Notes under the pieces: model-generated
What the model was told of the DNA's origin: nothing
What the model saw: only the letters and a program-made list of their open reading frames with translations
The model's database searches: none
Position numbers and translations under genes: made by a program
Assembly: GCA_018268315.1 (NCBI GenBank)
Contig: JAFDWU010000006.1
Coordinates: 156,989 to 220,988 of the forward strand
Source: Armatimonadota bacterium
GTDB lineage: Bacteria; Armatimonadota; Fimbriimonadia; Fimbriimonadales; Fimbriimonadaceae
Reading direction: 5' to 3'
DNA: 64,000 nt
In this document: piece by piece, positions 16,851-26,780 of the stretch
Position numbering within the stretch: the stretch's first letter is position 1
How the letters are laid out: the number at the start of each line of letters is the position of its first letter

Positions 16851-17924
16851 TTAACCGATAACCGCTCGGACCTCCTCTTTGCCTTTCTTGTTCACCCGCC
16901 AGATGTAGGCGTCCAGCACGTAGTGCGTGACCTGCGGCATCGTCAGCAGCGGCACCAGAATCACCAGCATCGTCGCCGAAGCCGACGCATAGAACGGCCC
17001 GAAAATCTCAGCGTGCTCTTGCCACACAAACCAGTCCCAAATTGCCTCCTCGAAATACGCCAGTCCCATCAGAGCCAGGATGTACAAGGGCACATATTTA
17101 AGTTGAAAGAACCTGAGGAACCGGTTGCTGGCGTGGGCGCGGTTTGCTCGCTTGCGATACTGGTAGATCCAAATCAGCGCCATGTACGGCACGCCGTGCG
17201 AGACGATGTTGATGATGGTGAACGTTAGGTCGCCGTTGAACAGGATGATGCCGGTGCCCCACGCGGCGGCGGTCGCCACCAGCAGCAGCACCTTGCCGGC
17301 GTTGAAAACGCCGGTTTCGCGCCACTTGAGTCCCTCTTTCAGCAGAAAGCCGCCGATCGAGGCCACGTAAACGATGCGGCAAATCATCTCCGGCCAGGTG
17401 ACGGGGATGTGGACCACGTCAAAATCGCTGAACCACTGGAAGTTACGCGGGTAGGTGTGCCAATACACCAGCGGATACACCGTCGCCATGTAGATCGCAA
17501 GCTGATCTAGCCGGTAGCCGAAGCCACCGACCGGCTCGCCTCGGCGATACAGCATCAGAAAGCCGTATTGCTGGCGCACGAAGTGGTAAATGGCAAAGTA
17601 GGCGACGCCGGACCAGAAAAACTTCGGCCCCGCAAAGGCATAAAGCGCGATGCCTCCCAGCCAGCAGGCGGCGGGGACAACTAGGTAGAGGGTGCGCCGC
17701 CGCTGAAACTCCTCTTTATCCAGATAGGTTCGAAACAGCGAGCTGTACACGTGGGCGACATCCACGCCCAGCACCAGCAGCACCCACAGCCAAGGCGGGG
17801 TATCGCTGATTTGGCTTAGCTTATTTCCCCAGATCAGCACGAGCAGCGTCACCGCGACCGGCGGGCCGATGATGGCGGTGAGGTCGAACTTAGGCGAATA
17901 GATCCACGGAGTGGAGACGCACAT
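16851..17924 (-). CDS. Polytopic membrane protein of unknown function
   Basis: 357 residues with about eight to nine hydrophobic helices. Polar residues recur at helix edges: DVAHVY, IYHFVRQQYGF, SHGVPYMAL and THYVLDAYIW. This spacing of His and Asp inside the membrane could bind a metal, as in integral-membrane di-iron or carotenoid-cleaving enzymes, but I cannot assign a family. The start codon directly follows the stop of the GyrI-like gene, so the two form an operon. Confidence 0.7.
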   Translation of the reverse strand: MCVSTPWIYSPKFDLTAIIGPPVAVTLLVLIWGNKLSQISDTPPWLWVLLVLGVDVAHVYSSLFRTYLDKEEFQRRRTLYLVVPAACWLGGIALYAFAGPKFFWSGVAYFAIYHFVRQQYGFLMLYRRGEPVGGFGYRLDQLAIYMATVYPLVYWHTYPRNFQWFSDFDVVHIPVTWPEMICRIVYVASIGGFLLKEGLKWRETGVFNAGKVLLLVATAAAWGTGIILFNGDLTFTIINIVSHGVPYMALIWIYQYRKRANRAHASNRFLRFFQLKYVPLYILALMGLAYFEEAIWDWFVWQEHAEIFGPFYASASATMLVILVPLLTMPQVTHYVLDAYIWRVNKKGKEEVRAVIG

Positions 17925-18389
17925 TTATAGAACCGGCATGTAGAGTTCGGTGATGAGCTGATCGGGCGCGGTGTCGCTAGGGTCGTTCACGTACACCTCG
18001 AACGCCGGGTTCTCGCTAATCTTCCTGCCCATCGGCCCTTCAATTTGCTTGGTGAGCTCGGTCCAGGCCGCCGCGAGGTTTTCATACGGCCCCACGCATT
18101 TTGTGGTGGCGTACGCTCCGCCTGCAACTTGGCCAAGCTCTACTGGCTCGCTGCCGGCGGGCATTTGGAAGCCAGCGGGAACCTCAACGCACGCCGCGGA
18201 GCGAAGCTGGGCGGCGGGAGTGTAGTCGGTGTTATCCCAGTAAAGGCCAAGCGTGCGGATGGCGGGCACATTGTTCTGTCCGATCCAGCCCCAAAGCTGG
18301 TCGAATTTCGGCCCGATCTGGTCGTACGGCCCCTTATGGCGGATCATCGCAATCGGGAAGGGAGCAAGCTGAATTACCTGGGCGTCCAT
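17925..18389 (-). CDS. GyrI-like small-molecule-binding domain protein
   Basis: 154 residues from ATG 18389. The sequence (FPIAMIRHKGPYDQIGPKFDQLWGWIGQ, RSAACVEVP, GGAYATTKCVGPYENLAAAWTEL, FEVYVNDPSDTAPDQLITELYMPV) matches a stand-alone GyrI-like/AraC effector-binding fold without a DNA-binding domain. Such proteins bind hydrophobic small molecules, sometimes hydrolysing them. TACAGT (18401-18396) is six bases before the start. First gene of a two-gene unit with the membrane protein. Confidence 0.8.
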   Translation of the reverse strand: MDAQVIQLAPFPIAMIRHKGPYDQIGPKFDQLWGWIGQNNVPAIRTLGLYWDNTDYTPAAQLRSAACVEVPAGFQMPAGSEPVELGQVAGGAYATTKCVGPYENLAAAWTELTKQIEGPMGRKISENPAFEVYVNDPSDTAPDQLITELYMPVL

Positions 18390-18460
18390 AGTCTTACTGT
18401 ATCTTACTAGGCTGGGGCGTTGGAGGTTGCCGTTTATCTGCTTGGGCGTAAACTGCGCGC

Positions 18461-18823
18461 GTGAAAGAAGTCGATGAGTACATCGCCGCCGCTCCATCGC
18501 CTGCCGCGCGGGAGACTCTAGCGAAGCTGAGGAAGCTGATAAGTGAGACTGCGCCGGAAGCGCAAGAGACGATGAGCTATCGCATTCCTACCTTCAAGTT
18601 CCACGGCTTCCTCGTCAGCATTGCGGCGTTCAAGAATCATTGCTCGCTCTTTCCCGGCCACACTGTTGCCGACTTCACTGATCGGCTGAAGGGATATAAG
18701 CTTTCGAAGGGCACAATCCAGTTCCCGCACGACAAGCCCCCGCCGGACGAGTTAGTGAAGGACATCGTCCGCGCGAGGATGGCGGAGAACTTGAAGGCGA
18801 AAAGCACCTCCCCTCGCAGCTAG
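18461..18823 (+). CDS. DUF1801-family protein
   Basis: 120 residues. DUF1801 signatures: VDEYIAAAPSPAARETLAKLRKLI, EAQETMSYRIPTFKFHGFLVSIAAFKNHCSLFPG and the C-terminal LSKGTIQFPHDKPPPDELVKDIVRARM. The family has a YdhG-like fold with no settled role. The GTG start is preceded by a good leaderless promoter: TTGCCG (18427-18432), 16-base spacer, TAAACT (18449-18454), six bases to GTG. Confidence 0.85.
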   Translation: MKEVDEYIAAAPSPAARETLAKLRKLISETAPEAQETMSYRIPTFKFHGFLVSIAAFKNHCSLFPGHTVADFTDRLKGYKLSKGTIQFPHDKPPPDELVKDIVRARMAENLKAKSTSPRS

Positions 18824-18873
18824 ATCATGCCCTGAAGACCCAAATTGTGGGAACCGATTTGGTACAATAGACG

Positions 18874-18906
18874 TTGAAAAGACAACATGAGCGTAGTAGA
18901 CTCAAG
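18874..18906 (+). promoter_or_regulatory. dnaK promoter overlapped by HAIR-type operator
   Basis: TTGAAA (18874-18879), a 17-base spacer and TAGACT (18897-18902) form a sigma-70-like promoter. Overlapping it, CATGAGC-N7-ACTCAAG (18886-18906) matches the HspR-associated inverted repeat CTTGAGT-N7-ACTCAAG at 5/7 and 7/7 arm positions with exact spacing. A further CTTAAG half-site lies at 18910-18915. HspR represses dnaK and clpB in actinobacteria and Deinococcus by binding such sites; hspR itself is not in the window. Confidence 0.65.
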
Positions 18907-18914
18907 TCACTTAA

Positions 18915-20843
<1,929 letters not shown>

Positions 20844-20870
20844 ATGGGAGACTTTGTGATAACCGTTAGG

Positions 20871-20897
20871 GCCAGGAGGGGCAATTCCCCTTCTGGC
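20871..20897 (+). terminator. Hairpin after dnaK
   Basis: GCCAGGAGGGG (20871-20881) pairs with CCCCTTCTGGC (20887-20897) with one wobble and a five-base loop, 27 bases after the dnaK stop. The tail is only moderately T-rich. Confidence 0.6.
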
Positions 20898-21083
20898 GCC
20901 GATTATTTCCTGAGTAGCTTTGGCGACCAGGGCTTGATGTTAGGAAGCAGACCATTTTCGGGTTTCTTTCCTTACCGAAAGGCGTTCAGATTTGTCGTGA
21001 ACGGAAGCATCTTTAAGTGCTTCCTCGCGAGTCAACATTCTTTTGAGCCAGTGGAGTTCAAGTTTAAGTAGGTTCTGCCAGTC

Positions 21084-21710
21084 TTATTGCTTCTGCTTGA
21101 GCAACTGTATGAGGTCGTGAAACACTGCGTGGTCGGGGTCGAGACCAGCAGTCCCCATTGTGAGTAGTTCACCGAGCGGGCAGTTAGAACGCCCCCGGCA
21201 TTTTGCGGCAATTGCTGCATGAACCCGCATCTTATCTTGCTGACTCAAGCTTGTCCATTCATCAACTCCGGTTGCTGATGCATAGACTTCCAAGGGCTGC
21301 TTAACGTCGGGCCATTTCTCGTACAACGCCTCGATGCACAGGGTCTCGAGCGATCCGGGGCGGTTACGTGGAACTGAAGCAAGACTTTGGGTGGGCAGTG
21401 TCAGCCCTCTCGTCTTCTTCCCGGCTTCAACAGACTGGGATCTCGCAGTTCTTAAGGCCTTTTCGGGATCGTCATCGCTATCAACGATGATGAGTATTGA
21501 GCTTTTCCTTCGATACTTCGGATCGGCGGAAGCGCTAACCAACCATCCGCCTAGGGCAGTAATCCCCTTGGTTACCTTTCCCTTTCCGTTGGTGTATTCC
21601 ATCTCGTGAACATCAAAGACTTCGTCAAGTTTATGAGCTTCCAGAAATCGTTCGAAGAAATGCCTGTCGGTCTTGCCCTCACAGAGCAAAATATTCGGTT
21701 GAGCACCCAT
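21084..21710 (-). CDS. TOPRIM-like protein paired with AAA ATPase
   Basis: About 208 residues from ATG 21710; TTG 21737 and GTG 21728 are alternatives that would overlap the upstream gene by up to 20 bases. The fold is TOPRIM/DUF3226-like: acidic Glu in NILLCEGKTDRHFFERFL, a Gly-rich turn, and Asp residues in SSILIIVDSDDDPEKAL. A later segment RPGSLETLCIEAL fits OLD-type or RloB-like nuclease relatives. It is the second gene of a tight pair with an AAA15-like ATPase, the arrangement of PARIS (AriA-AriB) and OLD/Gabija-type defence nucleases. Role as an effector nuclease is inference. Confidence 0.7.
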   Translation of the reverse strand: MGAQPNILLCEGKTDRHFFERFLEAHKLDEVFDVHEMEYTNGKGKVTKGITALGGWLVSASADPKYRRKSSILIIVDSDDDPEKALRTARSQSVEAGKKTRGLTLPTQSLASVPRNRPGSLETLCIEALYEKWPDVKQPLEVYASATGVDEWTSLSQQDKMRVHAAIAAKCRGRSNCPLGELLTMGTAGLDPDHAVFHDLIQLLKQKQ

Positions 21711-21717
21711 TTGCTTC

Positions 21718-22767
21718 TTACTCGCCACGAACTTCAAAACCGTTCCTCAGGGCTCCACAAAGCTGCTCTCCCTCAATCTGCGTGGCTGTGACAGCGGAGC
21801 CGTCATAGGCTAGCTGAATGAGTGAAAAGTCTGACGGTTTGCTTCCAGCGACTTGAAGTACGCCTGCGAGACATTCTCGACTGTGAGTTGTGACGAAAAG
21901 CTGGGAGTTTCTAGCAGACGCTTCTTCATAAAGCATTTTCCAAAGTGCCCCGTATCTGCCGAAATACGTGCCGTTTTCCAGCTCATCAATGAGAAAGACG
22001 ATGTTTGGAAGATATCCGAGGCTGATTGAGTACCGTAACCAGTGCACAAAGCCACTTGAGATGTTGTAGATGGGCAGTGCTTTCGGTTCATTACATACCC
22101 TTGCCAAGATGATTGGGTTCCCCAATGTGTCCTGGCCGTGATAGAGGTCTTCGATGAATGGGAATTCTCGGTGGACTCTTTGAAGGATGGTCTTAAGCTG
22201 TCCCGCTTGTTGCAACTCTGAGAACAAACCTGTTAGTTCGTACGATGGTTCACTAGTATTGATGAATATGGGAGTCAACGGCGGGGGGAATTGAATTGGC
22301 AAGGGTGACATTGGATCCAACCTTACGACGTTGTTGACCACAGAAGCCGAAAAGGACGCAGCATCGTTGCTTGGGAACTCGTAGGTGACGTCAAAGGGTA
22401 AGTCACGATTTGGCTGCACATTGAAGCAAGAAAGTCGGCTAAATCCATCCTTCGGTGCAATCCTTATTGATCTTCCCTCGCCCCTATCTGCATCGCATCC
22501 AACTTCAATAGGGAGTTGGGGGTTGCGAATCATCTCGAACGTTGCCAACTCTATTGCAACGCGGTTCGGATCAGGGAACTGACGCGTTCTTGCCTGTTTG
22601 AGGGAGATTGGCAAATCGGGTCGGCCCCCACCCAGAAGCGCAATAGCTTCAAGAAGCGTGGTTTTACCGCTAGCGCTGTCGCCAACAACAATGTTCACGC
22701 GCTTGAGATTGCTCAATTCAATCTCGCGAAAAGCACGCAGGTTCTTAATTCTGAGATTAGTTATCAC
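21718..22767 (-). CDS. AAA15/ABC-type ATPase (AriA-like)
   Basis: 349 residues from GTG 22767. It begins LRIKNLRAFREIELSNLKRVNIVVGDSASGKTTLLEAI, an SMC/RecF-like start with Walker A at about 29-36, and has Walker B NIVFLIDELENGTYFG near residue 250 followed by switch His in LFVTTHSRECL. These are the features of AAA15/21 ATPases that act as sensors with TOPRIM nucleases. It abuts the TOPRIM gene, and a Phd-type antitoxin gene ends 66 bases upstream on the same strand. Base composition looks lower in GC than the flanking dnaK and pdh genes, suggesting acquisition. Confidence 0.8.
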   Translation of the reverse strand: MITNLRIKNLRAFREIELSNLKRVNIVVGDSASGKTTLLEAIALLGGGRPDLPISLKQARTRQFPDPNRVAIELATFEMIRNPQLPIEVGCDADRGEGRSIRIAPKDGFSRLSCFNVQPNRDLPFDVTYEFPSNDAASFSASVVNNVVRLDPMSPLPIQFPPPLTPIFINTSEPSYELTGLFSELQQAGQLKTILQRVHREFPFIEDLYHGQDTLGNPIILARVCNEPKALPIYNISSGFVHWLRYSISLGYLPNIVFLIDELENGTYFGRYGALWKMLYEEASARNSQLFVTTHSRECLAGVLQVAGSKPSDFSLIQLAYDGSAVTATQIEGEQLCGALRNGFEVRGE

Positions 22768-22833
22768 GTTGCGCTATCGGTGTCGTAAAAGGCCATTGTA
22801 CATCCACAGATTTCTTGCAGTGTGAAAAGAAAG

Positions 22834-23124
22834 TCACCCGTCAAGTCGGGTCAGCTCTTTCTTTATATCCGCGCATGCCTCTTCAACGCCTTGGACCTCG
22901 CCCGCCTGAACAGCGCGCTCGCTTTCCCGCATCGCGGCAATGAAGCGCACCCGATCAAGCTCATCCACCATCTTCTGGAACGTCTCCGCGTCCTGCACCA
23001 CAACCTGAGCATCCCCGTTCACCGTCAATGCCATCGGGCTCTTCGTCTCGCGGATGATCTGAATATAGGTCTTCGCATTTCGCGTGAAATCGGTGACCGA
23101 ATGGATGTTGGTAGCCTTGATCAT
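22834..23124 (-). CDS. Phd/YefM-family antitoxin (orphan)
   Basis: 96 residues from ATG 23124. IHSVTDFTRNAKTYIQIIRETKSPMALTVNGDAQVVVQDAETFQKMVDE is a typical Phd/YefM N-terminal DNA-binding and dimerisation domain; the C-terminal tail is acidic. No RelE/Doc/ParE toxin follows: the next gene on this strand, 66 bases downstream, is the AAA ATPase. Either the antitoxin is an orphan or it autoregulates and couples with the ATPase-TOPRIM pair. An ATG at 23148 lies inside the -10 element and is unlikely to be used. Confidence 0.82.
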   Translation of the reverse strand: MIKATNIHSVTDFTRNAKTYIQIIRETKSPMALTVNGDAQVVVQDAETFQKMVDELDRVRFIAAMRESERAVQAGEVQGVEEACADIKKELTRLDG

Positions 23125-23139
23125 GAGATTATCAGAATA

Positions 23140-23168
23140 ATTATACATCTTATTCCATGCTTAACCAA
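23140..23168 (-). promoter_or_regulatory. Promoter of antitoxin / ATPase-TOPRIM unit
   Basis: On the minus strand TTGGTT (23168-23163), a 17-base spacer and a perfect TATAAT (23145-23140) precede the antitoxin ATG by 15 bases. It is the only clear promoter seen before the three-gene minus-strand cluster. Confidence 0.6.
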
Positions 23169-23241
23169 AGACTGGAGTGTCACCACAGAAGAATGTGACG
23201 CGCTTCATGTTCGCCTATTGACGAAGTAAACTTGTACTCGC

Positions 23242-23682
23242 GTGGGCAAACGACCAAGCGTTTCGGATGCAAGAGAGGAGGAGCCTCTACTGAGGGCTTT
23301 CATCGGCCCTAAAGCTTCGCGTCGGTATTACTTTGCCGCGATGGTAATCGTGGCGCTTGTAGCGACCAGCTTCATCTTTGCGGGACTAGCAACGCTGTCG
23401 CCGAGCGGCATCTTTTGTGGATTGGTGATTGCGCTTGCGGGTGTCTTCTTTCACTACATCTCGCTTCCGCAGATCGATGGTTACGACCATCGAGTTTATG
23501 CAGATAGGATCGAAATGATGAACTCTGAAAAGGTGACCGTGATACCGTTCTCTCAAGTAAGCCGAATAATCAATTCCGAAGGAGGCCCCGATCTTGTTCT
23601 CGTGGACGGCAGAAGGATTCCATTTCCGTACTTTCCATACCACGACCTGACAGCGGTGATGAAGGGTATTCCGCATTCCTGA
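23242..23682 (+). CDS. Two-helix membrane protein with PH-like tail
   Basis: 146 residues from GTG 23242. Two adjacent hydrophobic segments (about 31-50 and 54-76) are followed by about 70 soluble residues with strands HRVYADRIEMMNSEKVTVIPFSQVSRI and LVLVDGRRIPFPYFPYHDL, resembling bacterial PH-like domains attached to membrane hairpins. TAAACT (23227-23232) lies nine bases before the start. No function can be assigned. Confidence 0.6.
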   Translation: MGKRPSVSDAREEEPLLRAFIGPKASRRYYFAAMVIVALVATSFIFAGLATLSPSGIFCGLVIALAGVFFHYISLPQIDGYDHRVYADRIEMMNSEKVTVIPFSQVSRIINSEGGPDLVLVDGRRIPFPYFPYHDLTAVMKGIPHS

Positions 23683-23885
23683 GCTGCAGCCCGTTGTCCC
23701 CCGAACATGGGCAACCGATAATTAGCTTTGGCTGCTTCCTTTCCGGAGTAGGAACCGTCAGTGTCATGGGTTCGGCTGACTCCCTCCGCGAATCAGCGAG
23801 CCGATGAGGTAATAATAAGAAGCCGCTGCACTTCAACGATGCAGGCGAAGCGGTGTATCCCGAACCTTAAAACCGGAGACCGATT

Positions 23886-24902
23886 TTGACGAACAAAGCT
23901 CCCACCAAGCTTGATTTTCCTGCATCACTCATAAAACACGATTACGAAGAGATGCTCTTTATGCGCATCTTTGAGGAAAAGTGCCAGTTTGCCTTCCGAA
24001 ACGGAAAGGCGGGCGGATATCTGCACCTGTACGTCGGCATGGAGCCGCTCGCTACCGGCTGGCTGAATAGCATCCGCAAGGGCTACGACTACGTGATCAC
24101 CGCTTACCGCGATCACGGGCATGCGCTTGTGCTGGGCTCTGATCCCCTGGCCGTTATGTGCGAAATTCTGGGCCGCAAGGGCGGACTTTCCAACGGCAAG
24201 GGCGGATCGATGCACCTATACGACGCCGAGCATCAGCTTTACGGCGGATGGGGAATCGTCGGCGCGCACACCGCGCTTGGTCTTGGCCTTGCCTTTGCCG
24301 CAAAGTATCGCGGCGAGGACCGCGTAACCCTTTGCTACCTAGGCGATGGCGCGGCGAACGCAGGCATCTTCTACGAAAGCTTGAACATGGCGGGACTGTG
24401 GGACCTGCCCATCATCTACATCATCGAGAACAACTACTTCGCGATGGGCACTCGGCTTGAATATCACGCGGCTGACACCAACCTAAGCAAGCGCGGCTAT
24501 CCGTTCGGCATCGAAAGCGAGCAGCTTGACTCGATGGATGTGATGGAAGTCCGAAAGGATGCGGCGAGGATCATCGAGATGGTCCGTAAGGAGCAGAAGC
24601 CGTATTTGGTGGAGGCGCTGACCTACCGCTTCGTGGGCCACGGCGCGGCCGATAACAGCCAGGAGCTGTACCGAACCAAGGAAGAGGTCGCAAAGGCGCG
24701 CAAGCGAGACCCCATCCACCTGCTGCACGACGTAATTCTGGAGCACAACATCCTGACCCAGGGCGAGCTGGAGGCTCTTGAAGAGAAGTTCCGCGCCGAG
24801 GTTGATGAGATTTACGCGAAGGCGGAAGCCAGTCCGCATCCCGATCCCGAGGACGTTTACACCAACGTTTACACGGACATCAGCCCGGAGGTGGGCCACT
24901 AA
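23886..24902 (+). CDS. pdhA: Pyruvate dehydrogenase E1 component, alpha subunit
   Basis: 338 residues. The start is TTG 23886, eight bases after GGAG; no ATG fits better. The thiamine-diphosphate motif is present as GDGAANAGIFYESLNMAG to IIENN, and the regulatory-loop region contains YRFVGHGAADNSQ. YRDHGHALVLGSDPL and GGSMHLYD are E1-alpha signatures. It pairs with the beta subunit, whose ATG overlaps this stop. Together they decarboxylate pyruvate (or a similar 2-oxo acid) and transfer the acetyl group to lipoyl E2; E2 and E3 genes are not adjacent. A branched-chain or acetoin substrate cannot be wholly excluded. Confidence 0.92.
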   Translation: MTNKAPTKLDFPASLIKHDYEEMLFMRIFEEKCQFAFRNGKAGGYLHLYVGMEPLATGWLNSIRKGYDYVITAYRDHGHALVLGSDPLAVMCEILGRKGGLSNGKGGSMHLYDAEHQLYGGWGIVGAHTALGLGLAFAAKYRGEDRVTLCYLGDGAANAGIFYESLNMAGLWDLPIIYIIENNYFAMGTRLEYHAADTNLSKRGYPFGIESEQLDSMDVMEVRKDAARIIEMVRKEQKPYLVEALTYRFVGHGAADNSQELYRTKEEVAKARKRDPIHLLHDVILEHNILTQGELEALEEKFRAEVDEIYAKAEASPHPDPEDVYTNVYTDISPEVGH

Positions 24903-25876
24903 TGAGCGTGATGATTTACCGCGATGCGATCCGCCAGGCGCTGATCGAAGAATTAGATCGCGACGATAACGTGTTCCTCATCGGCGAGGACATCGGCCGC
25001 TATCAGGGCACCTTCCGCGTCACCCAAGGTTTGTACGAGAAGTACGGCTCACGCCGAGTGGTCGACACACCAATTACCGAGCCCGCAATCGTTGGCTTGG
25101 CCAACGGCGCCGCGATGGCGGGCCTACGGCCCGTGGTTGAGATGATGACGATGTCTTTCTCGATCCTAGCGCTGGACCAGATCATCAACCACTCGGCGAA
25201 GATCCACTACATGTCCGATGGGCAGCTCAAGGTTCCGCTGGTAATCCGCGGCCCGGGCGGCGCTGCGAATCAGCTCAGCGCCCAGCACAGCCATTCGATC
25301 GAGGGTTGGTATGCCCACGTGCCTGGTTTGAAGGTGGTGGCGCCATCGACTCCGGACTGCGCAAAGGGCCTTCTGAAAGCCGCAATTCGCGACGACAACC
25401 CGGTTATCTTCACCGAGAACCCGGGCTTGTACGGCCTGAAATCGGAGGTCAACGACGATCCGAATTACGTGATCCCGTTCGGCAAGGCGCGGGTCGCCCG
25501 AGAAGGGAAGGATATTTCGCTCATCGCCTACAGCCGCATGCTCCATGTATGCGAAGCGGTGGCCGAGAAGCTGGAAGCCGATGGGATTTCTGCCGAAGTC
25601 ATCGACGTTCGATGCCTGAAGCCGCTCGACACCGAGACGATCTTTGCTTCCGTTCGCAAGACTCATCGCGCAGCGGTGGTTTACGAAGATTGGAAGTTCG
25701 GCGGGTTCGGCGGCGAGATCGCTTCGCAGATCAGCGAAGAGTGCTTCGACGACCTTGATGCGCCGGTGCTGAGAGTTGGCGGATTGAACGTTCCGATGCC
25801 GTACTCAAGGGTTCTGGAGCTTGAGTGCATCCCGGAAGTGCAGGATGTGCTCGCAACGCTGAAGAAGATTCTTTAG
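24902..25876 (+). CDS. pdhB: Pyruvate dehydrogenase E1 component, beta subunit
   Basis: 324 residues, complete transketolase-like pyrimidine-binding and C-terminal domains. Signatures: GEDIGRYQGTFRVTQGL, TPITEPAIVGLANGAAMAGLRPVVEMM, GPGGAANQLSAQHSH and VIDVRCLKPLDTETI. Its start codon overlaps the alpha-subunit stop (TAATG), so translation is coupled. The lower loop Pro-Met-Pro-Tyr-Ser near the end is common to PDH E1-beta. Confidence 0.94.
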   Translation: MSVMIYRDAIRQALIEELDRDDNVFLIGEDIGRYQGTFRVTQGLYEKYGSRRVVDTPITEPAIVGLANGAAMAGLRPVVEMMTMSFSILALDQIINHSAKIHYMSDGQLKVPLVIRGPGGAANQLSAQHSHSIEGWYAHVPGLKVVAPSTPDCAKGLLKAAIRDDNPVIFTENPGLYGLKSEVNDDPNYVIPFGKARVAREGKDISLIAYSRMLHVCEAVAEKLEADGISAEVIDVRCLKPLDTETIFASVRKTHRAAVVYEDWKFGGFGGEIASQISEECFDDLDAPVLRVGGLNVPMPYSRVLELECIPEVQDVLATLKKIL

Positions 25877-25900
25877 TTCGCTCCAGCAACAGGCTATTCG

Positions 25901-25921
25901 ATACGGGTATCACACCCGTAT
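25901..25921 (+). promoter_or_regulatory. Perfect inverted repeat over the mqnD start
   Basis: ATACGGGT (25901-25908), ATCAC, ACCCGTAT (25914-25921) is a perfect 8-bp inverted repeat; the mqnD ATG begins at 25920 inside the right arm. A -10-like TATCAC (25908-25913) lies six bases before the ATG, so the palindrome would cover the promoter as an operator, or fold in RNA over the start codon. Confidence 0.55.
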
Positions 25922-26780
25922 GAGTTCGCCTGCTGCGCTGAAAATCCGTTTGGGCCATAGCCCTGATAGCGATGACGCTTTTATGTTTTGGGGCCTTGCC
26001 AAAGGCGAGGTCCAAAGCGACCTTGAGTTTGAGCACATCCTGCGGGACATCCAGACCCTGAACGAATGGGCGATGGAAGGCAAGCTGGAGTCCACCGCGA
26101 TTTCCGTCCACGCCTTTGCCTATGTGGCGGATAAATACGCGCTTTTAAGGCACGGTGGCAGCTTTGGCGACGACTACGGCCCCATGATTGTGGCCAAGCG
26201 CCCGCTGAACCTGGAAGAGCTTAAGGACATCACGATTGCCGTTCCCGGCAAGCTCACAAGCGCGTTCCTTCAGCTCAATCTGTTCTTTGCCGAGAAGTTT
26301 GGTAAGGGCGTAACCCCAAAGTTTGAAGTCGTGCCCTTCGATGAGATCATTCCTGCGGTGCAGGAGGGCAAGTACGAGGCCGGCCTCATCATCCACGAGG
26401 GCCAGCTAACCTACGAGCGGGATGGTTTGAACCTGATCGCCGACATGGGCGTTTGGTGGAAAGCCCGAACCGGCTTGCCGCTTCCGCTTGGTGTGAACGT
26501 GGTCCGCAAAGACCTTGGGCCGGATGTTGTCGTGGAAGTAAGCCGCTGCATGAGGGAGAGCATTCATGCAGGTCTGAAAGAGCGAACGAAGGCGCTTGAT
26601 TACGCGCTGCAGTTCGCCCGCGGCATGGACGAATCGACCAGCGACACCTTCGTTGGCATGTACGTTAACAACCGCACCCTCGATATGGGAGACGAAGGGG
26701 TCCGCGCGATCCGTCTGCTTCTGAAAGAGGGCGCTGAAATTGGACTCGTGCCCCAAGTTGAAGTCGAAGTGGTTGATTGA
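25920..26780 (+). CDS. mqnD: 1,4-dihydroxy-6-naphthoate synthase (MqnD)
   Basis: 286 residues. LRIRLGHSPDSDDAFMFWGLAKGEV-type start, then STAISVHAFAYVADKYALLRHGGSFGDDYGPMIVA and GLIIHEGQLTYERDGL are typical of MqnD, a periplasmic-binding-protein-like lyase of the futalosine pathway of menaquinone synthesis, acting on cyclic dehypoxanthine futalosine. Other mqn genes are not in the window, so menaquinone genes are scattered. Its stop overlaps the TTG start of the following channel gene. Confidence 0.9.
   Translation: MSSPAALKIRLGHSPDSDDAFMFWGLAKGEVQSDLEFEHILRDIQTLNEWAMEGKLESTAISVHAFAYVADKYALLRHGGSFGDDYGPMIVAKRPLNLEELKDITIAVPGKLTSAFLQLNLFFAEKFGKGVTPKFEVVPFDEIIPAVQEGKYEAGLIIHEGQLTYERDGLNLIADMGVWWKARTGLPLPLGVNVVRKDLGPDVVVEVSRCMRESIHAGLKERTKALDYALQFARGMDESTSDTFVGMYVNNRTLDMGDEGVRAIRLLLKEGAEIGLVPQVEVEVVD

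Noticed and set aside
20844..21071. Short open frame right after dnaK (75 codons)
   Set aside because: It covers the dnaK terminator hairpin, has no ribosome site or recognisable domain, and runs toward the stop of a convergent gene.
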